From the NCBI RefSeq assembly GCF_041807705.1, contig NZ_JBGTYY010000047.1, forward strand, positions 1-10,628: 10,628 bases of DNA, given 5' to 3'. Each line of letters starts with the position of its first letter. Position 1 is the stretch's first letter. The DNA is from Mannheimia sp041807705. Its GTDB lineage: Bacteria; Pseudomonadota; Gammaproteobacteria; Enterobacterales; Pasteurellaceae. The notes beneath the pieces are model-generated. The model was not told where the DNA came from. It did not search any database and saw only the letters and a list, made by a program, of their open reading frames with translations. Shown one piece after another: positions 1 to 6,532 of this stretch. Position numbers and translations under genes: made by a program.

Positions 1-5
1 ATATA

Positions 6-74
6 CAAGGGGCGGGTCCTGTGCCCGCCCGAATATCTACGATGTATTAGGGCGGGCACAAGACCCGCCCCTAC
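6..74. repeat. REP pair (BIME-like element), copy 1
   Basis: Two hairpins point at each other. The left one has stem GGGCGGG (10-16) and CCCGCCC (24-30) around a 7-nt loop. The right one has GGGCGGG (50-56) and CCCGCCC (64-70), followed by CTAC (71-74), which reads GTAG on the other strand. The left tetranucleotide is degenerate (CAAG, 6-9). The arms are also complementary to each other, so the whole unit could fold as one long hairpin. A GTAG tetranucleotide outside a GC-rich palindrome is the classic layout of REP sequences, which are handled by REP-associated tyrosine transposases. No such transposase is in the window. The element lies directly upstream of dctQ, probably between it and an off-window dctP. 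Confidence 0.8.
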
Positions 75-111
75 GAGAAAACATCGATACCACATTTTTA
101 TGGAGTGCAAA

Positions 112-735
112 ATGTCTTCTTTAAAATGGTTCTGGGAGCGTTTTGAGGAGTGTTTTATCGCCATTTTGCTAATGGTAATGACGCTTGTTACCTTCACTTA
201 TGTGATGTTTAACAACCTTTATAATGTCTTCTTTGATTTAGCCGAAGCTGTGCCGTTTACCGCGAGTTTTGCTGAGCCGTTAGGCGAATGGATTATGGAA
301 ATGGCTCAAGAAATGACTTGGAGCGTGGCTTTAACCAAAGTCTGCTTTGGCTGGCTTATCTTCTTTGGTGCGTCTTATGGGGTGCGTACCGCAGGGCATA
401 TCGGAGTCGATGTATTGGTGAAAAAACTCTCACGCAACGCCCAAAAAGTCGTAGGATTGATTGCGATTGCCGCCTGCTTAGCCTATGCCTTCTTAATTGC
501 CTCTGCCAGCTATGAGTGGATTTCAGCGATGTATGTGGCAGATATTGGAGCAGAAGATTTACATCAATTCCACCTCAAACAGTGGCACGTTGGTTTAATT
601 ATGCCTGTCGGTTTTGCTTTAATCGGTATCCGTTTTATTGAAATTTTAGTGCGTATTTTACAGGGCAAACAAGTGGGCTTAGGCTTAGCCGATGAAAGTG
701 AAGACGCAATGAAACTCGCACAAGGAGAAGAATAA
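112..735 (+). CDS. dctQ: C4-dicarboxylate TRAP transporter, small membrane subunit DctQ
   Basis: DctQ is the small integral-membrane subunit of a DctPQM tripartite ATP-independent periplasmic (TRAP) transporter. These use the sodium or proton gradient to import C4-dicarboxylates such as succinate, fumarate and malate. The 207-residue protein has four hydrophobic segments at about 14-36, 71-90, 112-133 and 158-181, and the family-typical GHIGVD motif at 95-100. From memory it closely resembles Pseudomonas DctQ (AQEMTWS, YGVRTAGHIGVD, GLGLADE). The ATG at 112 is preferred to the in-frame ATG at 100 because GGAG (102-105) sits 6 nt upstream of it, while the earlier ATG has no ribosome-binding site. 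Its stop overlaps the dctM start by one base. The binding protein DctP is expected upstream, outside the window. Substrate class is inferred from similarity. Confidence 0.9.
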   Translation: MSSLKWFWERFEECFIAILLMVMTLVTFTYVMFNNLYNVFFDLAEAVPFTASFAEPLGEWIMEMAQEMTWSVALTKVCFGWLIFFGASYGVRTAGHIGVDVLVKKLSRNAQKVVGLIAIAACLAYAFLIASASYEWISAMYVADIGAEDLHQFHLKQWHVGLIMPVGFALIGIRFIEILVRILQGKQVGLGLADESEDAMKLAQGEE

Positions 736-2018
736 TGATAATTTTAGTGCTATTTAGCTTGTTATTTATCTTAATGTTTCTTGGCGTACCGATTGCGATT
801 TCACTCGGTTTAGCTGGTGCTGTTACTATTATGTTTTTCAGCCAAGATTCTGTCAGCTCTTTAGCCATCAAACTATTTGAAACCTCAGAACACTATACAC
901 TCCTTGCAATCCCATTCTTCTTGCTTGCAGGTGCGTTTATGACAACTGGCGGTGTAGCAAAACGCTTAATTGATTTCGCCAATGCAACCGTCGGTCATAT
1001 TCGTGGTGGTTTAGCTATTGCGGCGGTAATGTCTTGTATGCTATTCGCTGCTCTTTCAGGCTCAAGCCCCGCAACGGTAGCAGCAGTAGGTTCGATTGCC
1101 ATTGCAGGAATGGTGCGTTCAGGCTATCCGGTCGGTTTTGGTACGGGGATTATCTGTAATGCAGGTACACTTGGTATCTTAATTCCGCCATCGGTAGTAA
1201 TGGTGGTATATGCCGCTTCAACTGAAACCTCAGTCGGTAAATTATTTATGGCAGGGGTTGTGCCGGGCTTAATGCTTGGCTTGGTATTGATGATTGCTAT
1301 CTACGTTGTCGCTCGTATTAAAAACTTACCGGCACAGCCTCGTGCAACGGTAAAAGAGTGGTTTACCGCCGCCCGTAAAGCGATTTGGGGCTTATTGCTG
1401 ATGGTGATTATCTTAGGCGGTATTTACAGCGGCATCTTCACCCCAACCGAAGCTGCAGCGGTAGCAGCGGTTTACTCGTGGTTTGTGGCTGTCTTTATCT
1501 ATAAAGATGTCAAACTGCGTGATTGCCCGAAAGTCTTGCTGGAATCCGCCAAATTAAGCGTAATGTTGATGTTTATCATTGCCAATGCAATGTTATTCGC
1601 CCACGTTCTGACGACCGAACAAATTCCACAGCTCATCACTAATACAGTGGTTGAATGGAATTTACAGCCGTGGACATTCCTATTAGTGGTAAACATCGTG
1701 CTATTAATTGCGGGGGCATTTATGGAGCCGTCTGCGATTATCTTAATCCTTGCCCCAATTTTATTCCCGATTGCGGTACAACTCGGCATTGACCCAATCC
1801 ACTTAGGGATTATTATGGTGGTGAATATGGAAATCGGCTTGATCACCCCACCAATCGGCTTGAACTTATTCGTTGCCTCTGCGGTATCGAAAATGCCACT
1901 GTCTGATGTAATTAAAGCCGCAATGCCGTGGCTATTACTGCTATTAGGCTTCTTGGTGTTAATCACCTACATTCCTGCTATCTCGATGGCGTTACCGAAT
2001 TGGATTGGAATTAATTAA
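735..2018 (+). CDS. dctM: C4-dicarboxylate TRAP transporter, large membrane subunit DctM
   Basis: DctM is the large transport-channel subunit of the DctPQM TRAP transporter in the inner membrane and works with DctQ. The 427-residue length is normal for an unfused DctM. The sequence is a run of hydrophobic helices with family motifs: LLAIPFFLLAGAFM (56-69), AALSGSSPATVAAVG (105-119), GILIPPSVVMVVYA (147-160), FTPTEAAAVAA (235-245), GAFMEPSAIILILAPILFP (327-345) and GLITPPIGLNLF (368-379). Similarity to Pseudomonas and Vibrio DctM is strong, which favours C4-dicarboxylates over sialic acid (whose Pasteurellaceae permease is a QM fusion) or sugar acids. Translation starts in a TAATG overlap with dctQ, and AAGGAG (722-727) lies 7 nt upstream, so the two subunits are probably translationally coupled. 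A strong terminator follows 40 bases after the stop codon. Confidence 0.93.
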   Translation: MIILVLFSLLFILMFLGVPIAISLGLAGAVTIMFFSQDSVSSLAIKLFETSEHYTLLAIPFFLLAGAFMTTGGVAKRLIDFANATVGHIRGGLAIAAVMSCMLFAALSGSSPATVAAVGSIAIAGMVRSGYPVGFGTGIICNAGTLGILIPPSVVMVVYAASTETSVGKLFMAGVVPGLMLGLVLMIAIYVVARIKNLPAQPRATVKEWFTAARKAIWGLLLMVIILGGIYSGIFTPTEAAAVAAVYSWFVAVFIYKDVKLRDCPKVLLESAKLSVMLMFIIANAMLFAHVLTTEQIPQLITNTVVEWNLQPWTFLLVVNIVLLIAGAFMEPSAIILILAPILFPIAVQLGIDPIHLGIIMVVNMEIGLITPPIGLNLFVASAVSKMPLSDVIKAAMPWLLLLLGFLVLITYIPAISMALPNWIGIN

Positions 2019-2019
2019 T

Positions 2020-2052
2020 ACAAGCGGTTATTTTTTGTAAATTTTTTACAAA
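2020..2052 (+). other. DNA uptake signal sequence (ACAAGCGGT type)
   Basis: ACAAGCGGT at 2020-2028 is an exact uptake-sequence core, followed by the usual T-rich extension. It begins one base after the dctM stop. The extension also contains the inverted repeat TTTGTAA (2034-2040) / TTACAAA (2046-2052), so it could add a small hairpin just before the main terminator. This core variant is the one used by Mannheimia and A. pleuropneumoniae relatives rather than the Haemophilus influenzae type (AAGTGCGGT). Confidence 0.85.
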
Positions 2053-2058
2053 TCTATG

Positions 2059-2100
2059 ATTACCGCCCAATGCTACTCATCAGCATTGGGCGGTAATTTT
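2059..2100 (+). terminator. Rho-independent terminator of dctQM
   Basis: A perfect 16-bp stem, 2059-2074 with 2082-2097, closes a 7-nt loop (ACTCATC) and runs into TTTT (2097-2100). The stem contains the GC block CCGCCC/GGGCGG. It lies between the dctM stop and the menD promoter. The symmetric stem may act on both strands, but no minus-strand gene needs it here. Confidence 0.9.
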
Positions 2101-2150
2101 ATTAAAAATAACCTATTTTGCTAAAAACTTACCAAAATAATTTAACTTTT

Positions 2151-2159
2151 TGCTACAAT
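2151..2159 (+). promoter_or_regulatory. Probable menD promoter, extended -10
   Basis: TGCTACAAT at 2151-2159 is an extended -10 element (TGn plus TACAAT). No good -35 is visible at 16-18 bp upstream, which fits an extended -10 promoter. It lies after the dctM terminator and about 40 bases before the menD start, so menD has its own transcription start. Predicted from sequence only. Confidence 0.55.
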
Positions 2160-2198
2160 TTGGGCTATTTATCGAATTATTAATGAGTAGAGAAGAAT

Positions 2199-3905
2199 AT
2201 GAGTGTAAGTTCTTTTAATCGCACTTGGGCAAAAGTGATTTTAAGTGCGTTAATGCGTTATGGCGTAAAGCATTTTTGTATCGCACCGGGTTCTCGTTCC
2301 ACCCCATTAACCCTTGAGGCAGTACAACTTCAGCAAACCCAATATGCAGAATGCCACACCCACTTTGATGAGCGTGGTTTAGGCTTTTATGCGTTAGGCA
2401 TTGCCAAAGCAACTAATAGCCCTGTTGCGGTGATTGTTACCTCCGGCACAGCGGTTGCTAATCTTTACCCTGCGGTAATTGAGGCAAGCCTTAGCCATCA
2501 AAACCTGATTATTCTTTCTGCAGATCGCCCAACAGAATTAATTGGTTGTGGTGCAAACCAAGCCATTACTCAACAAGGCATTTTTGCAAATTATCCTGTT
2601 GCGAGCATAAACTTACCAAAAGCAAACGAGGCTTATAATGCAAGCTGGTTAGTTTCAACCATTGAACAGGCTTGCACTACTCAAGCTCAACAAGGAGGCG
2701 TGTTGCACATTAATGCCCCTTTTGAAGAGCCGCTTTATGAAGCTGACATTAACGAAATTCTGAATACCCCTTGGTTACGCCCAATTCAAGGTTGGTTGAA
2801 TAATTCCCAAACCAAATGGATTGACCAACAGGCAATTCAAAGTGAAGTCTCGATGCACGAAAATTGGGATTACTGGCGAACCAAACGTGGTGTTATTGTG
2901 GTAGGCAAATTACCGCCAGAGCAAGGCACAGGCTTAAAGAACTGGGCGGAAACAATGGGCTGGTGCTTATTAAGCGATGTGCAATCTTGCATTGAAGCAA
3001 GCCTACCGTATGCGGATATTTGGCTCTCTAACGAAACCGTGAAACAACGTTTATTGCAAGCCGATATCATCATTCAATTCGGCACACAAATTGTCAGCAA
3101 ACGAGTGAATGAGTTCTTAAAAGCCTATCAAGGCGAATTTTGGCTGGTTGATGAGTCGCAAGATTACATTAACCCGAACGCACATCATCAAACTCGTTTT
3201 GTTGCTAAAGCACACCACTTCTTGCGTGTTCACCCACCACTTCGCCAAAAGCCGTGGTTGCTTGAACCCTTAGCACTTTCACAATTCTGTGCGACCTTTA
3301 TTGAGCAGCAAGTGGGTGGAAGTTTAAGTGAGGCATCACTTGCACATAATATTCAAGATATTTTAGCAATTAATGGTAATCTATTCATCGGCAATAGTTT
3401 ATTTGTGCGTTTAGTTGATGCCTTATGCAAATTGCCTGAAGGCTACCCAGTTTACACTAATCGTGGGGCAAGTGGCATTGATGGCTTAATTGCCACAATG
3501 GCAGGCGTTGCGAAAGGCAGCGACAGACCAACCGTCGGGGTAGTAGGCGATATTTCCGCTCTGCACGATTTAAACTCCATCGCCTTATTAACCAAAATTA
3601 CCCAACCGACTATTTTATTCGTGGTAAATAACAGCGGTGGTGCGTTGTTTGATATGTTGCCTGTTGATAGCAAAGCGAAAGATCAATATTACCGCCTTGC
3701 CCACAACTTTGAATTTGCTCAAGTCGCCACAATGTTCGGGCTTGAATATATCCGCCCGTTTACTTGGGCAGATCTAAAAACCAAACTCAAACACGCCTAT
3801 GCTCGTAAAGGTGTTACCATTGTGGAAATCAAAGTAAATGAACACGACGGCAGCAATATGTATAAATCGTTGCTGAAACAAATTTCACAGGCGGAAATTG
3901 CCTAA
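2199..3905 (+). CDS. menD: SEPHCHC synthase MenD (menaquinone biosynthesis)
   Basis: MenD is a cytoplasmic thiamine-diphosphate enzyme. It joins 2-oxoglutarate (after decarboxylation) to isochorismate, giving 2-succinyl-5-enolpyruvyl-6-hydroxy-3-cyclohexene-1-carboxylate, the first committed step to menaquinone. The 568 residues match E. coli MenD (about 556) from end to end. The start MSVSSFNRTWAKVIL resembles the E. coli start. Key blocks are IAPGSRSTPLTL (28-39), HFDERGLG (55-62) with Glu58 as the probable cofactor-activating residue, VTSGTAVANLYP (80-91), NRGASGIDGL (421-430), and the ThDP/metal motif from GD (450-451) to NN (477-478). A purine-rich AGAGAAG precedes the ATG. menH, the next pathway step, lies downstream, separated by a REP pair. 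Confidence 0.96.
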   Translation: MSVSSFNRTWAKVILSALMRYGVKHFCIAPGSRSTPLTLEAVQLQQTQYAECHTHFDERGLGFYALGIAKATNSPVAVIVTSGTAVANLYPAVIEASLSHQNLIILSADRPTELIGCGANQAITQQGIFANYPVASINLPKANEAYNASWLVSTIEQACTTQAQQGGVLHINAPFEEPLYEADINEILNTPWLRPIQGWLNNSQTKWIDQQAIQSEVSMHENWDYWRTKRGVIVVGKLPPEQGTGLKNWAETMGWCLLSDVQSCIEASLPYADIWLSNETVKQRLLQADIIIQFGTQIVSKRVNEFLKAYQGEFWLVDESQDYINPNAHHQTRFVAKAHHFLRVHPPLRQKPWLLEPLALSQFCATFIEQQVGGSLSEASLAHNIQDILAINGNLFIGNSLFVRLVDALCKLPEGYPVYTNRGASGIDGLIATMAGVAKGSDRPTVGVVGDISALHDLNSIALLTKITQPTILFVVNNSGGALFDMLPVDSKAKDQYYRLAHNFEFAQVATMFGLEYIRPFTWADLKTKLKHAYARKGVTIVEIKVNEHDGSNMYKSLLKQISQAEIA

Positions 3906-3918
3906 TATTTTGTGATCC

Positions 3919-3980
3919 GTAGGGGCGGGTCCTGTGCCCGCCCATTATCATATTCGGACAGACACAGGGTCTGTTCCTAC
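3919..3980. repeat. REP pair (BIME-like element), copy 2, between menD and menH
   Basis: GTAG (3919-3922) is followed by hairpin GGGCGGG (3923-3929) / CCCGCCC (3937-3943). After a 12-nt spacer comes a second hairpin, GGACAGA (3956-3962) / TCTGTTC (3970-3976), and CTAC (3977-3980). The second stem differs from the first at several positions but still pairs, with one G-T wobble. That shows selection or copying of structure rather than exact sequence. The element begins 13 bases after the menD stop and ends 16 bases before the likely menH start, so it fills the gap inside a menDH operon. Confidence 0.85.
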
Positions 3981-3996
3981 AGCTTTTATTAAAAAT

Positions 3997-4803
3997 ATGC
4001 TTTCACATCAATGGCACGCAGAACAAGGCACTCCTGTTGTTTTCTTACACGGGCTGCTTGGTTCGCAACAAGACTGGCAAGCCGTTCTGCAACATTTGCA
4101 AAATTTCCCCAAAATTCGACCGCTTACTATCGACCTCCCTTTTCACGGACAAAGCGAACACATTACCTGTACCGATTTTGCCGAGCTACGAATGCAGCTT
4201 CACACAACTTTAGAAAATACGGTTGGCTCACAGCCTTTCTATTTAGTGGGCTACTCTTTAGGTGGGCGTGCTGCGCTTGATTATGTGCTTAATAGCCATA
4301 ATCCAAATCTGCTTGGTACAATATTAGAAGGGGCAAACATTGGACTTACCTCAGAAACTGAACGCCAAACTCGCTGGCAAAATGATTGCCAATGGGCAAA
4401 TCGTTTTCGCCAAGAGCCGATTGAAAAAGTGCTAGAAGATTGGTATCAACAAGCTGTTTTTGCCGATTTAAGTGATATTGAACGCTCTCGCTATATTGAT
4501 AATAGAAAGCATAATCAAGGCAAGCGAATCGCCCAAATGCTGGAAGCCACTAGCCTTGCCAAGCAACCTAATTATGCAGAACAATTAAAGCAGACAGATA
4601 AAAACATCGTCTTTTTCATCGGGGAAAAGGATAAAAAATTCCGCCAAATGGTAGAGCAACATCAATTTCCAATGCAGATTATTGAAAATGAAGGGCATAA
4701 TGCACATAGAGGGAATGCAGAGGATTTTGTGAGGGAGTTGCTTGCGTTTATAGATGGTAGGGGCGTACTGCGTACGCCCATTACAATATCTATAATATGT
4801 TGA
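3997..4803 (+). CDS. menH: SHCHC synthase MenH (menaquinone biosynthesis)
   Basis: MenH is an alpha/beta-hydrolase-fold lyase that removes pyruvate from the MenD product to give SHCHC. Numbering from the ATG at 3997, the protein has 268 residues. It has the oxyanion region VVFLHGLLGS (14-23), nucleophile elbow GYSLGG (85-90, Ser87), Asp212 in GEKD and His234 in EGHNAH. These match the E. coli triad (86/210/232) almost position for position. A GTG at 3934 would add 21 residues, but all come from the REP pair, so it is rejected. The ATG at 3997 has no visible Shine-Dalgarno sequence. The last 15 residues (254-268) and the stop are read from REP copy 3. E. coli MenH is about 252 residues, so the extra tail is repeat-derived. 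The catalytic core is complete and probably functional. Confidence 0.9.
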   Translation: MLSHQWHAEQGTPVVFLHGLLGSQQDWQAVLQHLQNFPKIRPLTIDLPFHGQSEHITCTDFAELRMQLHTTLENTVGSQPFYLVGYSLGGRAALDYVLNSHNPNLLGTILEGANIGLTSETERQTRWQNDCQWANRFRQEPIEKVLEDWYQQAVFADLSDIERSRYIDNRKHNQGKRIAQMLEATSLAKQPNYAEQLKQTDKNIVFFIGEKDKKFRQMVEQHQFPMQIIENEGHNAHRGNAEDFVRELLAFIDGRGVLRTPITISIIC

Positions 4804-4830
4804 TTTAGGGCTTGCTCAGCACGCCCCTAC
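4757..4830. repeat. REP pair (BIME-like element), copy 3, overlapping the 3' end of menH
   Basis: GTAG (4757-4760) precedes hairpin GGGCGTA (4761-4767) / TACGCCC (4773-4779). After a 28-nt AT-rich spacer comes an imperfect hairpin, GGGCTTGC (4808-4815) to GCACGCCC (4819-4826), with one mismatched pair, then CTAC (4827-4830). The stem sequence differs from copies 1 and 2 but pairing is kept in most positions. The left half is coding for the menH C terminus and the spacer supplies its TGA stop. The element occupies the convergent menH/comM junction and may end or protect both transcripts (inference). Confidence 0.8.
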
Positions 4831-4866
4831 AATCGGCTCCCACAAGGAAGAGAGTATTTAAACCAG

Positions 4867-6399
4867 CTAACTCTCCCCCTGCAACCTCTGCAACAATCTA
4901 TCCATTGCTCGATAACCTAAGGCTTCGGCTAAATGGATTTGCTTAATGTTCTCCTCACCAGCCAAGTCCGCAATAGTCCGAGAAACCTTTAAAATTCGGT
5001 GATAAGCTCGAACCGATAAGCCTAATTTAGTTAAAGCATTTTCTAAAAACAATGCGTCTTGTTCTGATAGCCCGCAATCTCGCTCAATTTCTCGTGTGGT
5101 AAGTTGTGCATTAATTTTGCCTGCTCGCTCAAATTGCATTTTTCTGGCCAAAAACACCCGCTTGCGAACTTGCTCGGTGGTTTCACCTCGATTTTCCGAG
5201 CCGCTTTGTAATGCCCCTTGCGGTAAAAGTGGCACTTCAATGGAGAGATCAAATCGGTCTAAAAACGGCCCTGACAAACGGTTTAAATACCGCATTACTT
5301 GTTGGGGAGAGGTGCGATTGTGCGTACCTTGATAATGCCCCGTCGGGCTTGGATTCATCGCTGCAATTAACTGAAAACGAGCTGGGAATTGCACTTTAGC
5401 ATTGGCTCTGGAAATAATAATTTCGCCTGCCTCAAGCGGTTGACGGAGTGCATCTAACACCTTTCGCTCAAACTCTGGCAGTTCATCTAAGAAAAGCACA
5501 CCGTTATGAGCAAGGGAAATTTCCCCTGGTTTTGGGATCGAACCACCGCCCACCAACGCCACCATTGACGCACTATGATGAGGCGAACGAAACGGACGTT
5601 GTTTCCAATTCTGGAAGTTTAATTCATTCTGCACAAGACTAGTAACAGAAGCAGTTTCAATCGCTTCTATATCCGACATTTCAGGCAATAAATCCGCCAA
5701 ACGGCTAGCAAGCATTGTTTTCCCTGTGCCGGGCGGGCCGAGAAAAAGCAAATTATGCTGCCCTGCTGCGGCAATGGTTAAGGCTCGCTTGGCATGCTGT
5801 TGCCCAATAATATCGGTTAAGTCTCGGCTTACAAGCGGTCGATTTTCTACCGAATTTTGCAAAACTTGCTGACAAATAGGTAATTTATCTCGCTTATTGA
5901 GCATATTCACCACATCAAGCAACGACTTCGCAAAATAGGTGGTAGCATTTGAAACTAACGCCGCCTCATTCGCATTTTGCTGAGCCAATATCATTTGGCG
6001 TTTCGATTTTTCGGCTGAAATCACGGCAGGAATTGTGCCGTGTACTCCTCGTAAATGCCCTGTGAGTGCCAGCTCGCCTAAAAACTCAAACTGCTTTAAT
6101 AAATCCGAATCAATCTGCCCTGAAGCCGCTAGAATGCCAATGGCAATCGGTAAATCAAAACGTCCGCCTTCTTTGGGTAAATCGGCTGGGGCAAGGTTGA
6201 TCGTAATCCGCTGCGGTGGGTAGATAAAATTGGCATTAATCAATGCACTTCGTACACGATCGCCCGCTTCTTTCACGGTGGCTTCGGGCAAGCCGACAAT
6301 AGTTAATTTAGGCTGACCGTTGCTGATATGAACTTCAATCGTCACCAATGGCGCTTCAACGCCAATGGAAGCTCGGCTGTAAACTATGGCTAATGTCAT
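4867..6399 (-). CDS. comM: ComM, AAA+ DNA branch-migration helicase of natural transformation
   Basis: ComM (YifB family, often mislabelled magnesium chelatase) is a cytoplasmic AAA+ helicase. It extends the joint between incoming single-stranded DNA and the chromosome during transformation. The 510 residues are family length. An N-terminal lon-like domain (about 1-165, with ITINLAPADLPKEGGRFDLPIA at 65-86) precedes the AAA+ core. The core has Walker A GPPGTGKT (221-228), Walker B LFLDE (302-306), FRSPHHSAS (270-278), sensor AAMNPSPTGHYQG (346-358) and DRFD (381-384). A C-terminal lid follows (about 430-510, with LSVRAYHRILKVSRTIADL). The start matches E. coli ComM (MSLSIVHTRA). No good ribosome-binding site is seen before the ATG. 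A CRP-S site lies about 84 bases upstream, and an uptake signal sequence lies inside the gene. Confidence 0.95.
   Translation of the reverse strand: MTLAIVYSRASIGVEAPLVTIEVHISNGQPKLTIVGLPEATVKEAGDRVRSALINANFIYPPQRITINLAPADLPKEGGRFDLPIAIGILAASGQIDSDLLKQFEFLGELALTGHLRGVHGTIPAVISAEKSKRQMILAQQNANEAALVSNATTYFAKSLLDVVNMLNKRDKLPICQQVLQNSVENRPLVSRDLTDIIGQQHAKRALTIAAAGQHNLLFLGPPGTGKTMLASRLADLLPEMSDIEAIETASVTSLVQNELNFQNWKQRPFRSPHHSASMVALVGGGSIPKPGEISLAHNGVLFLDELPEFERKVLDALRQPLEAGEIIISRANAKVQFPARFQLIAAMNPSPTGHYQGTHNRTSPQQVMRYLNRLSGPFLDRFDLSIEVPLLPQGALQSGSENRGETTEQVRKRVFLARKMQFERAGKINAQLTTREIERDCGLSEQDALFLENALTKLGLSVRAYHRILKVSRTIADLAGEENIKQIHLAEALGYRAMDRLLQRLQGES
5831..5839 (+). other. DNA uptake signal sequence inside comM
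   Basis: Exact ACAAGCGGT followed by C and an AT-rich extension (GATTTT, then ATTTTGCAAAA). It lies within the comM coding region in the poorly conserved linker before the AAA+ core, where it changes protein sequence at low cost. A one-mismatch copy (TCAAGCGGT) is at 5432-5440. Confidence 0.85.
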
Positions 6400-6472
6400 T
6401 ATGTTGGAAAATAAGAAATCAATGACGAGAGGATAAAAGGAAAGCAGAAAAGTGGGTAGGAAAAAGATTCAA

Positions 6473-6494
6473 ATTTTCGAGCCAGATCGCAAAA
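6473..6494 (-). promoter_or_regulatory. CRP-S site (Sxy-dependent competence regulon) of comM
   Basis: Read on the minus strand, TGCGA (6491-6487), six bases TCTGGC, then TCGAA (6480-6476) sit between T-rich and A-rich flanks. This matches the Pasteurellaceae CRP-S consensus TGCGA-N6-TCGCA at 9 of 10 core positions. Such sites need both CRP-cAMP and Sxy and control the competence genes, comM among them in H. influenzae. The centre is about 84 bases upstream of the comM ATG. I could not assign a convincing -10 at the expected distance. Confidence 0.8.
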
Positions 6495-6526
6495 ATAGTT
6501 TGTGAGAGGCAAAAACCTCCCACAAA
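6491..6526 (-). terminator. Rho-independent terminator of the histidine-rich gene
   Basis: On the minus strand, TTTGTGGGAGG (6526-6516) pairs with CCTCTCACAAA (6509-6499) around a 6-nt loop. The stem is 11 bp with one G-U wobble in the minus-strand RNA. It is followed by CTATTTTT (6498-6491). The stem begins 6 bases after the stop codon of the 6533-6874 gene. Its terminal T run is shared with the left flank of the comM CRP-S site. The wobble pairs only in the minus orientation, which supports this strand. Confidence 0.8.
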
Positions 6527-6532
6527 ATAGCC

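Noticed and set aside
100..111. Earlier ATG for dctQ
   Set aside because: GGAG at 102-105 is correctly spaced for the ATG at 112 and overlaps the earlier ATG, which has no ribosome-binding site of its own.
1499..1966. Open frame of 155 codons on the minus strand within dctM
   Set aside because: It lies wholly inside a well-conserved dctM, has no promoter or ribosome-binding site, and its composition reflects the complement of hydrophobic codons.
100..2018. Sialic acid TRAP transporter
   Set aside because: The Pasteurellaceae sialic acid permease is a fused QM protein. Here the subunits are separate and closely resemble C4-dicarboxylate DctQ and DctM.
3934..3996. GTG start for menH giving 21 more N-terminal residues
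   Set aside because: Every added codon is REP-element sequence, there is no ribosome-binding site, and MenH homologues begin near the ATG at 3997.
6..4830. REP hairpins read as a CRISPR array
   Set aside because: Copies are kilobases apart, the repeats are paired and inverted rather than regularly spaced direct repeats, and there are no cas genes.
4867..6399. Magnesium chelatase subunit
   Set aside because: The family label comes from shared AAA+ sequence. The full-length match, CRP-S site and uptake-competent genome identify ComM.
6450..6458. A -10 element for the CRP-S promoter (TACCCACTT on the minus strand)
   Set aside because: It is at roughly the expected distance from the site but too far from TATAAT to call.
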